From Prolixibacteraceae bacterium (GTDB taxonomy: Bacteria; Bacteroidota; Bacteroidia; Bacteroidales; Prolixibacteraceae): DNA of 43,242 nt. The notes beneath the pieces were generated by a model. It saw only the letters and a list, made by a program, of their open reading frames with translations, made no database searches and was not told the DNA's origin. The translations under genes and the position numbers were made by a program. Position 1 is the first letter of the stretch. Every line of letters starts with the position of its first letter. Below are positions 33,561-41,132 of this stretch, one piece after another. The DNA lies in assembly GCA_018648265.1 (NCBI GenBank), contig JABGRN010000044.1, positions 1 to 43,242 on the forward strand. Reading direction: 5' to 3'.

Positions 33561-34592
33561 ATGAAAGCACTCGTTCTTGACGAATACAACGAATTAAACT
33601 ACCGCGATTTCCCAAAACCGAAAATTGAACCACACGAAGTTTTGGTTAAAGTGAAAGCCTGTGGAATTTGTGGTAGCGATGTTCACGGAATGGACGGAAG
33701 TACCGGACGGCGTAAAACACCTTTAATAATGGGGCACGAAGCTTCCGGTGAAATTGCTGAAATTGGTTCTGAAGTTCAGGGTTGGCAAATTGGCGACAGG
33801 GTTACTTTCGATTCAACCATTTATTATCTTGATGATTGGTACACGCGAAAAGGTCGATATAATTTAAGCGATAACAGAAAAGTGTTGGGTGTTTCACCAA
33901 TGGAATATAAAAAGCACGGTGCTTTTGCTGAGTACGTTTCCATGCCAGCACACATTTTATATAAACTCCCGGTTGATGTTTCTTTTGAACAAGCCGCAAT
34001 GGTTGAACCGGTTGCTGTTGCAGCACATGCAGTTAATGTGTCTAAAATTCAACCCGGAAAAAGTGCAGTGGTTATTGGTGTAGGAATGGTTGGTGTTTTT
34101 GTTGTGAAGATGCTACAAATTGCCGGAGCAAATCCAATAATTGCAGTCGATTTGGATGAAAACAAGTTGGAACTCGCAAAGGAATTTGGGGCGACACACA
34201 CATTCAAAAGTTCAGAAAAAGGAGTGTCAGAAAAAGTATTTGAATTAACAAAAAACCGGGGAGCCGATTTTGGTTTCGAAGTGGTTGGCATTTCCGAAAC
34301 TGTAAATCTTTGCATCAACAGTTTGCGAAAAGGAGGGACTGCTATTTTGGTCGGTAATTTAAAACCGGAAGTTACGATTCCACTTCAAAAAGTAGTTACC
34401 ACCGAATTGTCGCTGCTGGGAAGTTGTGCCATAAACGGCGAATACGAATTGGTACTTGACTTAATGTCATCCGGCAAAATCAGCGTTGACAAAATGATTT
34501 CCGCCGTTGCACCCCTTTCTGAAGGCGCCGACTGGTTTAATCGCCTTTACAACAAAGAATCAGGGCTAAACAAAGTGATTTTAGTTCCATAA
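33561..34592 (+). CDS. Zinc-type medium-chain dehydrogenase, sorbitol/threonine dehydrogenase-like
   Basis: 343 residues. Catalytic zinc ligands are in place: Cys37 (CGICGSD), His59-Glu60 (GHE) and Glu149 (MVEP). The Rossmann site is GVGMVGVF near 175, and Asp in VDLDENK suggests NAD. The structural-zinc loop (about residues 88-104), which in relatives has four Cys, reads YYLDDWYTRKGRYNLS with none, so that zinc is lost while the rest aligns. Likely oxidises a sugar alcohol or a sugar such as L-fucose/L-galactose released by the GH95 enzyme; this is inferred from position. It follows the DUF559 unit by 57 bases. Confidence 0.85.
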   Translation: MKALVLDEYNELNYRDFPKPKIEPHEVLVKVKACGICGSDVHGMDGSTGRRKTPLIMGHEASGEIAEIGSEVQGWQIGDRVTFDSTIYYLDDWYTRKGRYNLSDNRKVLGVSPMEYKKHGAFAEYVSMPAHILYKLPVDVSFEQAAMVEPVAVAAHAVNVSKIQPGKSAVVIGVGMVGVFVVKMLQIAGANPIIAVDLDENKLELAKEFGATHTFKSSEKGVSEKVFELTKNRGADFGFEVVGISETVNLCINSLRKGGTAILVGNLKPEVTIPLQKVVTTELSLLGSCAINGEYELVLDLMSSGKISVDKMISAVAPLSEGADWFNRLYNKESGLNKVILVP

Positions 34593-34599
34593 ATATTGA

Positions 34600-34714
34600 C
34601 TTCTTATAAAATGCCAAAAACTGCGTTACGCGTATCCTGAAAAACGTCATTTACAAGAGTAAAATCCTTATTTTCAGTATTTCGCAAGCCTTGTTCTTGA
34701 CCTTTTCTAAGAAG
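34600..34714. repeat. Possible small intergenic repeat
   Basis: A 115-base stretch bounded by CTTCTTA (34600-34606) and TAAGAAG (34708-34714), with no coding frame. It resembles non-coding repeats I have met in Bacteroidota genomes, but only the short inverted ends are visible here. Confidence 0.3.
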
Positions 34715-34773
34715 CCAAACAGAGAAAAACAATACTAAAGAAAAATTAATTGTCTAAAAGTTGAAATATATTA

Positions 34774-34864
34774 CCCCCGGTTTCAACCGGGGGATTAACA
34801 AAAACATATAAAAATAAGGTGCATCCACGTCTGCGGTTTGAAAATAGGGCTACCATGCACCGCA
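34774..34864. repeat. REP-like hairpin cluster
   Basis: CCCCCGGTT-TC-AACCGGGGG (34774-34793) is a perfect 9-bp stem flanked by TTA/TAA. Further on, GGTGCAT (34818-34824) pairs with ATGCACC (34855-34861) and TGCGGT (34832-34837) with ACCGCA (34859-34864); the right arms overlap, so only one pairing can form at a time. This is the style of REP elements mobilised by REP-associated transposases. The cluster ends 16 bases before the next gene's start. Confidence 0.6.
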
Positions 34865-34879
34865 AAATTGTAAACCAAT

Positions 34880-36025
34880 ATGAAACCACATCAACAAACT
34901 TCCGACTCTCTTTACAACATAGCCATTCTCGGCTGCGGAAAAGTAGCCCACCTTCACGCCAAAGCAATCGAAAATTTGCCTAACTCAAAACTTGCTGGAG
35001 TTTGGAGTCGGACTACAAAAACAGCCGAAGACTTTTCTGCTCAATACAAAGTCCCATTTTACTCTGATATCAAAGAACTTATTCAGCAAGAAAAAATTGA
35101 TTTGGTTATTGTATGTACTCCTCATCCATTTCATTTAAAACCTGTTTTGGAAGCAGCAAATGCAGGAGCACATATTTTGGTTGAGAAACCTCTGGCATCG
35201 ACTTTAGAAGATTCAGATTCAATTATTACTGCATGTAAAAATGCCGGGGTGAAACTGGGAGTAATTAGTCAGCGGCGTTGGTACGAACCTGTAAAACGAG
35301 TAAAAGATGCCATTGAAGCAGGTAAAATTGGACGACCGGTTTTTGGCACAATAAATATGTTGGGTTGGCGCGACAAAGATTATTACGATGCCGACGAATG
35401 GCGCGGAACCTGGAAAATGGAAGGCGGTGGAGTTTTGGTAAATCAGGCTCCTCATCAATTGGATATTCTTCTTTGGTTTATGGGCGAAATCGATGAAGTT
35501 TACGGACAGTGGAAAAACCTGAACCATCCGTACATTGAAGTAGAAGATACGGCCGTTGCAATCGTAAAATTCAAGAATGGTGGAATCGGGAATATAATTG
35601 TAAGTAATTCAGAAAAACCCGGAATTTACGGAAAAGTGCATGTACATGGCGAAAACGGTGCGTCGGTAGGAGTACAAACCGATGGCGGCGCAATGTTTAT
35701 CGCTGGGATGTCAAATATTCTTGAACCTCCAATAAACGATGTTTGGTCGGTGCCGGGCGAAGAAAAAATGTTGGCAAAATGGGTTGAAGAAGATTCTGCG
35801 CATTTTAACAGCATCGACCCCATGGTTTATTACATGGAACGCCAAATCGAAGATTTTTTACAAGCTATTCAAAATAACACTGAGCCAATTGTTACCGGAG
35901 AAGATGGTCGCAGAACAGTGGAACTGTTTACTGCCATTTACCGTTCAACACGAGATAATAAACCGGTTAAATTTCCGCTTCAACCTGAAAATAAAAGTGA
36001 TATGGACGGACGGTTAAAAATTTAA
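34880..36025 (+). CDS. Gfo/Idh/MocA-family oxidoreductase (cytoplasmic)
   Basis: 381 residues, no signal peptide. Rossmann motif ILGCGKVAHLHAKA (about 15-28), EKPLAS in ILVEKPLAS near 96 (the catalytic-Lys motif), and the alpha/beta C-terminal domain with GGGVLVNQAPHQLDILLWFMG near 180, whose His is the usual second catalytic position. Members oxidise or reduce sugars and cyclitols with NAD(P), often at C3. First gene of a tight run of four (gaps of 10, 10 and 2 bases). Context suggests it works with the ThuA-like and second Gfo/Idh proteins on a 3-keto sugar route. Confidence 0.88.
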   Translation: MKPHQQTSDSLYNIAILGCGKVAHLHAKAIENLPNSKLAGVWSRTTKTAEDFSAQYKVPFYSDIKELIQQEKIDLVIVCTPHPFHLKPVLEAANAGAHILVEKPLASTLEDSDSIITACKNAGVKLGVISQRRWYEPVKRVKDAIEAGKIGRPVFGTINMLGWRDKDYYDADEWRGTWKMEGGGVLVNQAPHQLDILLWFMGEIDEVYGQWKNLNHPYIEVEDTAVAIVKFKNGGIGNIIVSNSEKPGIYGKVHVHGENGASVGVQTDGGAMFIAGMSNILEPPINDVWSVPGEEKMLAKWVEEDSAHFNSIDPMVYYMERQIEDFLQAIQNNTEPIVTGEDGRRTVELFTAIYRSTRDNKPVKFPLQPENKSDMDGRLKI

Positions 36026-36035
36026 ATTTGTTGTG

Positions 36036-37298
36036 ATGAGGATAAATCTGTTCAAACGATTATGGCTTCTTTTGCTTTCTGTTGGACCTGGCATATTTTG
36101 TATTGGTTACACCATCGGAACTGGTAGTGTAACATCTATGATTAAATCGGGAAGCCAATACGGATTACAACTGCTTTGGGTCCTTTTTTTAAGTGCATTT
36201 TTTGCATGGATTCTTATGGAGTCGTTTGGGCGGTTTGCCGTTGTTACAGGAAATACCGCAATCAATAGTTTCAAAAATAAATTGAAGTGGGGCAAGTTCT
36301 GGGCTGTCATAACAATAATTGGGGTTGTTATGGGTCAGTGGAGCGCTTTGTCAGGTATTCTGGGACTTACAAGTAACGCCATTTACGAAGTTGTGAGACT
36401 GTTCTTCCCGATAATAAATGAGAGTAATTATTGGGCGGTTTTAGGAATAGCAATCGCTTTAATCGTAATAATGTATGCCTTTTTGTTGGTTGGAAAATAT
36501 TCATTTTTCGAAAAACTACTTGTCATATTTGTTACAATAATGGGGATCTCTTTTATTTTGTCAATGTTTATAGTACTTCCCTCCCCGGCTGAAATTGCAC
36601 GCGGTTTTATTCCCCGTATTCCTCCGGGCGGAAACTTAATGGTTGCTGCTTTTGTGGGTACTACAATGTCGGCTCCAACATTTATCGTACGACCATTAAT
36701 TGTAAAAGAAAAGGGGTGGAAAAAATCTAACATGAAGGATCAAAGGCGGGATGCCCTGACTTCGGCAATTTTTCTGTTTGTAATTAGTGCAACAATTATG
36801 ATAGCAGCAACCGGGGCGCTTTTTCACGAAGGCAAAATTGTAACAAAAGTGTTGGATATGGTTTATGCCCTGGAGCCTGTTGCAGGAAAATTTGCAGTTG
36901 TTGTATTTATGTTTGGTGCCATGAGTGCAGGACTTTCATCAATTTTTCCAATATTAATGGTGCTGCCTCTATTAATCGGCGATTACAGGCAGGGGAAAAT
37001 GGATCTTAAATCCCCAACATTCAAATTACTGGCTGCTGTTGCTTGTTTGGTGGGTTTGGTTGTACCAGTTCTCGGAGCGAATCCAATTATGGCGCAAATA
37101 GCTACACAAGTTGCAACCGTTTTTATATTGCCTGTAGTAATTAGCGGAATCATTATTTTAATCAACCGGAAATCGTTAATGGGCGAGCATAAAGCAAATT
37201 TATTTTTGAATATTGCCCTTTTTGCGGCATTGGCTTTTTCACTTGTAATTTCATACACCGGAATTCTGGGATTAAATGAATATTTTACAAAACTATAA
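36036..37298 (+). CDS. Nramp-like membrane transporter lacking the metal-site residues
   Basis: 420 residues and about 11 membrane helices. GPGIFCIGYTIGTGSVTSM (17-35), followed by SGSQYGLQLLW, aligns with helix 1 of Nramp transporters (GPG ... DPGN ... GSQFGYSLLW). The DPGN metal ligands are replaced by IGTG. In helix 6, where Nramps have a Met/His motif, there is VGTTMSAPTFIVRP. So it belongs to the Nramp/SLC11 superfamily but should not bind divalent metals in the known way. Being inside an operon of sugar oxidoreductases and a cysteine hydrolase, it may move an organic solute. ATG at 36036 chosen over the GTG just before. Confidence 0.75.
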   Translation: MRINLFKRLWLLLLSVGPGIFCIGYTIGTGSVTSMIKSGSQYGLQLLWVLFLSAFFAWILMESFGRFAVVTGNTAINSFKNKLKWGKFWAVITIIGVVMGQWSALSGILGLTSNAIYEVVRLFFPIINESNYWAVLGIAIALIVIMYAFLLVGKYSFFEKLLVIFVTIMGISFILSMFIVLPSPAEIARGFIPRIPPGGNLMVAAFVGTTMSAPTFIVRPLIVKEKGWKKSNMKDQRRDALTSAIFLFVISATIMIAATGALFHEGKIVTKVLDMVYALEPVAGKFAVVVFMFGAMSAGLSSIFPILMVLPLLIGDYRQGKMDLKSPTFKLLAAVACLVGLVVPVLGANPIMAQIATQVATVFILPVVISGIIILINRKSLMGEHKANLFLNIALFAALAFSLVISYTGILGLNEYFTKL

Positions 37299-37308
37299 CT
37301 TCAAAATT

Positions 37309-38931
37309 ATGAAACCTAAAACTTTGAATTACTGTCCACTGATTATACTTCTAATTGTTTTGTCCGGGTTTACGGTTTTTGCAAAAAGCAATGAAAAAGA
37401 ACAAATAATAAAAGTATCACTTCAAAAAAGAATTCCGTCTGAATTAGATGAAGGAGCATTCATGCTTGTAAATGAAATTCAGGAATGGAACAGCATGGAA
37501 ACCGCAATTATTATTTGCGATATGTGGGATGACCACTGGTGCAAAGGAGCTTCAGGAAGGGTAGCAGAAATGGCTCCTTTAATGAATGATATTGTATCTA
37601 ATGCAAGAGAAAAAGGAGTACAGATTGTTCATGCCCCAAGCGATTGTATGGATTATTACGAAGACCACCCTGCCCGAAAATCAGGAAAAAAATATAAATT
37701 AAAGGGAGTCGAAAAAAAGCTGGGTGAAGGGAAACTTGAATACGAAACAGACGAAAACTGGCCGTTTAAAATTTCGGGTGGGGGATGCGATGATGTACCA
37801 CAATGTGAAACCAGAAAAGCATGGACAAAACAAATTGAAACTATTGAAATATTAGAAGGAGACATCATTACAGATTCCGGCGTTGAAGCAGGTAGTTTTT
37901 TTATTAAAAAGGAGATTAAGAATGTTATTCTTTTAGGTGTCCATACAAATATGTGTGTTATTGGACGCTCTTTTGGATTACGAAATATGTCAAGGTTTGG
38001 TATGAACGTTGTATTAATGCGCGATATGACTGACACGATGTATGATTCTGCTTCGTGGCCATTTGTGTCACACTTTACAGGAAATAGTTTGATGCACGAA
38101 TACATTGAAAAATATGTATGCCCGACCATGGTTTCAACCGATTTTACCGGCGAAAAACAATTCAGGTTTAAAAACGATACTCGTCCGGTAATAGCTTTTA
38201 TTGTTGCCGAGGGGGAGTATCGTGCTAATCAAAAACTACCCGAGTTCGCACACGATTTATTAATTGCAAAAAATGTAAATTGTGAATTTGCCATTGGTAA
38301 ACCTGTAATGAAAGGCGAAGGCCGTCATAATATTGAGAATCTTCAAATTTTAAATGATGCCGATCTTGCTGTTCTTTATATTCGGAGAAGGGCACTTGAA
38401 CCTGAAAAAATGACTCTGATTAAAAACTATGTTACTATGGGGAAACCTGTTTTAGGCATCCGCACTGCAAGCCATGCTTTCGATACCAAAGGAAATGTTC
38501 GTCGTGAAAATGTAGGCACAGTTCCGGCTAAAGGGGAATTGTCAGAATTTCTGTCTGGTTGGCCTGAATTTGACCAGGAAATTTTAGGTGGTAATTATCA
38601 TAATCATTATGGACATTTAGATGAGGGGACTTCCGTTTCAATCGTTCCCGGAATGGAAAACCACCCCTTGTTAGTTGGGGTTAATCAGCAAGGTTTTGTA
38701 AGTTCCGGCTCGTTGTACATAAATAAACCTCTGCGGTCTGACAATGCACAGGTATTATTGTTGGGAACCATTCCCGATCAGGATGCCGAACCCGTGTTTT
38801 GGTTGAATGAGAACAAATATGGAAAAGCAATTTATACTTCGCTGGGGCATTGGGAAGACTGGGAGGTTGAAAGTTTTAAAAATACGATGTTGAATTCAGT
38901 AGAATATTTACTTCACTCAAAATCCAAATAA
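37309..38931 (+). CDS. Isochorismatase-like hydrolase fused to a ThuA-like domain, exported
   Basis: 540 residues. Signal peptide to TVFAKS (about 25). Residues about 60-285 are a cysteine-hydrolase domain of the isochorismatase superfamily: Asp71 in IICDMWDD and Cys216 in GVHTNMCVIGR are the probable catalytic pair, followed by RDMTDTMYD. Residues about 305-540 are a ThuA-like flavodoxin-type domain (RPVIAFIVAEGEYRANQKLP, ADLAVLYIRRR, GKPVLGIRTASHAF, NHYGHL). ThuA proteins act with Gfo/Idh dehydrogenases on 3-keto disaccharides. The combination is uncommon. The ATG at 37309 opens the signal peptide; an earlier ATG at 37276 lies within the transporter gene. Confidence 0.8.
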   Translation: MKPKTLNYCPLIILLIVLSGFTVFAKSNEKEQIIKVSLQKRIPSELDEGAFMLVNEIQEWNSMETAIIICDMWDDHWCKGASGRVAEMAPLMNDIVSNAREKGVQIVHAPSDCMDYYEDHPARKSGKKYKLKGVEKKLGEGKLEYETDENWPFKISGGGCDDVPQCETRKAWTKQIETIEILEGDIITDSGVEAGSFFIKKEIKNVILLGVHTNMCVIGRSFGLRNMSRFGMNVVLMRDMTDTMYDSASWPFVSHFTGNSLMHEYIEKYVCPTMVSTDFTGEKQFRFKNDTRPVIAFIVAEGEYRANQKLPEFAHDLLIAKNVNCEFAIGKPVMKGEGRHNIENLQILNDADLAVLYIRRRALEPEKMTLIKNYVTMGKPVLGIRTASHAFDTKGNVRRENVGTVPAKGELSEFLSGWPEFDQEILGGNYHNHYGHLDEGTSVSIVPGMENHPLLVGVNQQGFVSSGSLYINKPLRSDNAQVLLLGTIPDQDAEPVFWLNENKYGKAIYTSLGHWEDWEVESFKNTMLNSVEYLLHSKSK

Positions 38932-38933
38932 AA

Positions 38934-40292
38934 ATGAAAAGAAGAAATTTTATAGGGAAAACTTTAATTGGGGCTACCGGATTGACATTTGGTGTTCCTA
39001 ACGTGCTTCCAGCATCAGCCAGGGGAGCCAACGACAAAGTTATTCTGGCAATTATTGGATCAGGCGACAGGGGAACACCAACAATTATTAATACTTGTAA
39101 AGTTAACTCCAATGTTGAGATTAAATCAGTGTGCGATGTTAACGATGTGAAAGCCGCAAGGGCAATTTCCGCAATTGAAAAAAATTTAGCTTACAAACCT
39201 GCTCATGTCCGGAATATGAAAGAGGTTTTTGACGATAAAGATATCGATGCAGTCTGGATTTCAACTCCCGAACATTGGCACGCATTGGCAATGGTTTGGG
39301 CATGCCAGGCGGGGAAAGATGTTTATGTTGAAAAGAATCCTACAACAAATATTTGGGAAGGGCGCAAAATGGTTGAAGCTGCTAAAAAGTATAACCGGAT
39401 TGTTCAGATCGGGTTTCAAAACAGGAGTGCCCCCTATGGATTTTCAGCATGCGATTATATAAAAAGTGGCAAGCTGGGAAAGGTGGTACATGTTAAATCA
39501 TTTAATATGTTAAAAGGAAGTAAATGGCAAGTGCAACCTGACGAAGAAGTTCCAATGGGACTTGATTGGGATTCATGGTTAGGGCACGCACCTTTTCGTC
39601 CGTACAACCCGGGAGTGCATAGTATGACCAGCCGTGGTGGCTGGGGTAATTTTTGGGATTTTAGCGGAGGGACTCTTGCCGACGATGCAAGTCATGTAAT
39701 GGATTTGGCAAGAATGGTTTTAGGCGATCCGGGACATCCAAAATCAGTTTATGGATGGGGAGGAAACCATGCCTGGGGATCGAAAAGAGAAACACCTGAA
39801 TTTCAAACAATGACTTTTGACTTCGGAGAATATACAATGACTTGTGAAAGTGGAAATGCCACAAGTTACATGAGAAAGACCCCGACCGCAATCCGGATGA
39901 ACGACTCACAATTCCCCGATTGGAAACAGAATGCAACAAGAACAGAGATTTATGGTACAAAAGGAATAATGTTTTTAGGCCGTCATGGCGGTGGCTGGCA
40001 GGTTTTTTCAAACGATGGCGAAATTGTAGAACAGGATGGCGGGATATTTCCTGACGAATGGCACCAAAAGAATTTTATTGAAAGTATAAGATCGCGCAAG
40101 CAACCAAACGGGGATGTGGAGCAGGGACATCTGAGTGCAACCTTAATACATCTTGGAAATATTGCCTATCGTGTTGGAAACAAACAACTTTTTTTTGATG
40201 TTGAGGATGAGCGTTTTGTTGATAATGAAAAAGCAAATCAACTAATTAAATCATCGTATCGCGAAAATTATAGAATTGAGGAATTTGAGTGA
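38934..40292 (+). CDS. Gfo/Idh/MocA-family oxidoreductase with Tat-type signal
   Basis: 452 residues. The N-terminus MKRRNFIGKTLIGATGLTFG is a twin-arginine signal, so it is exported folded with its cofactor. Then IIGSGDRGTPTI (Rossmann), YVEKNPTTN (the EKP motif as EKN) near 135, and DFSGGTLADDASHVMDLA with the conserved Asp/His near 250. This is the GFO-like group of periplasmic NAD(P)-retaining sugar oxidoreductases. Only two bases follow the isochorismatase-ThuA gene. Probably the oxidase/reductase of a periplasmic 3-keto-sugar step; inferred. It converges on the DNRLRE gene. Confidence 0.88.
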   Translation: MKRRNFIGKTLIGATGLTFGVPNVLPASARGANDKVILAIIGSGDRGTPTIINTCKVNSNVEIKSVCDVNDVKAARAISAIEKNLAYKPAHVRNMKEVFDDKDIDAVWISTPEHWHALAMVWACQAGKDVYVEKNPTTNIWEGRKMVEAAKKYNRIVQIGFQNRSAPYGFSACDYIKSGKLGKVVHVKSFNMLKGSKWQVQPDEEVPMGLDWDSWLGHAPFRPYNPGVHSMTSRGGWGNFWDFSGGTLADDASHVMDLARMVLGDPGHPKSVYGWGGNHAWGSKRETPEFQTMTFDFGEYTMTCESGNATSYMRKTPTAIRMNDSQFPDWKQNATRTEIYGTKGIMFLGRHGGGWQVFSNDGEIVEQDGGIFPDEWHQKNFIESIRSRKQPNGDVEQGHLSATLIHLGNIAYRVGNKQLFFDVEDERFVDNEKANQLIKSSYRENYRIEEFE

Positions 40293-40306
40293 ATAAAGTT
40301 TATTCA
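40290..40306. terminator. Palindrome shared by two convergent stop codons
   Basis: TGAATAAA-G-TTTATTCA. It contains the TGA of the oxidoreductase gene and the stop of the DNRLRE gene. It may act as a weak bidirectional terminator; the stem is AT-only except one pair at each end. Confidence 0.4.
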
Positions 40307-40998
40307 ATTTCTATTACCAACTTCGGATGTTTGGAAGGATCTTCGTAATCGCTGGACGCAAACAATATTCTGCGATAATATTTTTCATTTACCAGCCGAA
40401 GCATTAATCCGTGACTTTGTGATGGATTTTCTAAAATATCTTTAATCAGTTTTGTGACAACAATTTCATATTTTAACATTGTGTTACTGGTTCCTGCAAC
40501 CAAAACCTGACTATTTGTTGTAATTGCAGGCTGATTGTTCCATGTTACTGTTTGTTCGTTCCATTTGGAAGTGATGCGCTGAATTAAAAATTCGTTTGAT
40601 CCGCTTCGATTTGAGTGTCCAGTACCATACGAAGTATTTTCCGCAGGGGATAAAATTAGTTTGGCACATTTAATCTGCTTATGAGTAGGGATTAAAGTAA
40701 AGTCAAAATCAATAATTGCCCTTGTAATCATCGGAATTCCTTGTGCAGTCCAGGTCGAAGCTTGAAATGCTTCATGTGTTCCAAAGTTGGTGTTGTTATA
40801 ATCTCTTAAAGGATAATCTTCAATAAACGCATCTTTGCCTTCTTCTGCATTTGGCTGAATAACTATAAAATTATTCTCCGAGTTTTCGTTTTGTACATCT
40901 TCATTATTGCAACAATCATAGTAATTATTAATTGTACATGAAGTAAAAGTGATTATGAAAAGAAAAACTTTGAAAATTGGAATCAAGGGTTTTTTCAT
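40300..40998 (-). CDS. DNRLRE-domain lipoprotein
   Basis: 232 residues from the ATG at 40998; a TTG further upstream would add a poor leader. Lipobox Cys21 (TFTSC) followed by NNYYDCCNNE. Residues about 55-230 form one DNRLRE (CBM96-like) beta domain: DAFIEDYPLRDYNNTNFGTH, TRAIIDFDF, ITSKWNEQTVTWNNQPA, and GLMLRL ending PKLVIEIE. Such domains bind glycans, often as part of larger surface enzymes. Here it stands alone as a lipoprotein and may be a surface glycan-binding protein, taking the part that SusD-like or SGBP proteins play elsewhere. Divergent from the propeller gene. Confidence 0.8.
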   Translation of the reverse strand: MKKPLIPIFKVFLFIITFTSCTINNYYDCCNNEDVQNENSENNFIVIQPNAEEGKDAFIEDYPLRDYNNTNFGTHEAFQASTWTAQGIPMITRAIIDFDFTLIPTHKQIKCAKLILSPAENTSYGTGHSNRSGSNEFLIQRITSKWNEQTVTWNNQPAITTNSQVLVAGTSNTMLKYEIVVTKLIKDILENPSQSHGLMLRLVNEKYYRRILFASSDYEDPSKHPKLVIEIE

Positions 40999-41039
40999 TT
41001 TGATTTTATTAAAAAGTTTACTCAAAACAAAGGTCAACG

Positions 41040-41070
41040 CAAAAATCTTAATTTCCAAAGTTTTCCCAAA
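41040..41070 (-). promoter_or_regulatory. Promoter of the DNRLRE gene
   Basis: Minus strand TTTG (41070-41067), 19 bases, GATTTTTG (41047-41040), seven of eight in the -7. It lies head-to-head with the promoter of the divergent gene, their -33 elements one base apart. Confidence 0.45.
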
Positions 41071-41092
41071 TAAATTAGATTTAATAATTTTG
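41062..41092 (+). promoter_or_regulatory. Promoter of the propeller-protein gene
   Basis: TTTC (41062-41065), 19 bases, TAATTTTG (41085-41092): perfect -7, one mismatch in the -33. Start predicted near 41099, about 34 bases before the ATG at 41133. Confidence 0.55.
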
Positions 41093-41132
41093 ATACAGAA
41101 GATATTTTTTACTTTAGTTGAAAAAGAATTAA

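Noticed and set aside
34593-34879. A riboswitch in the leader of the Gfo/Idh gene
   Set aside because: The hairpins fit REP-like repeats better; no conserved aptamer core was recognised.
37656-38129. 157-codon antisense frame in the isochorismatase-ThuA gene
   Set aside because: Opposite to the catalytic region of a clear gene; composition (Ser/Pro/Phe-rich) reflects the sense codons.
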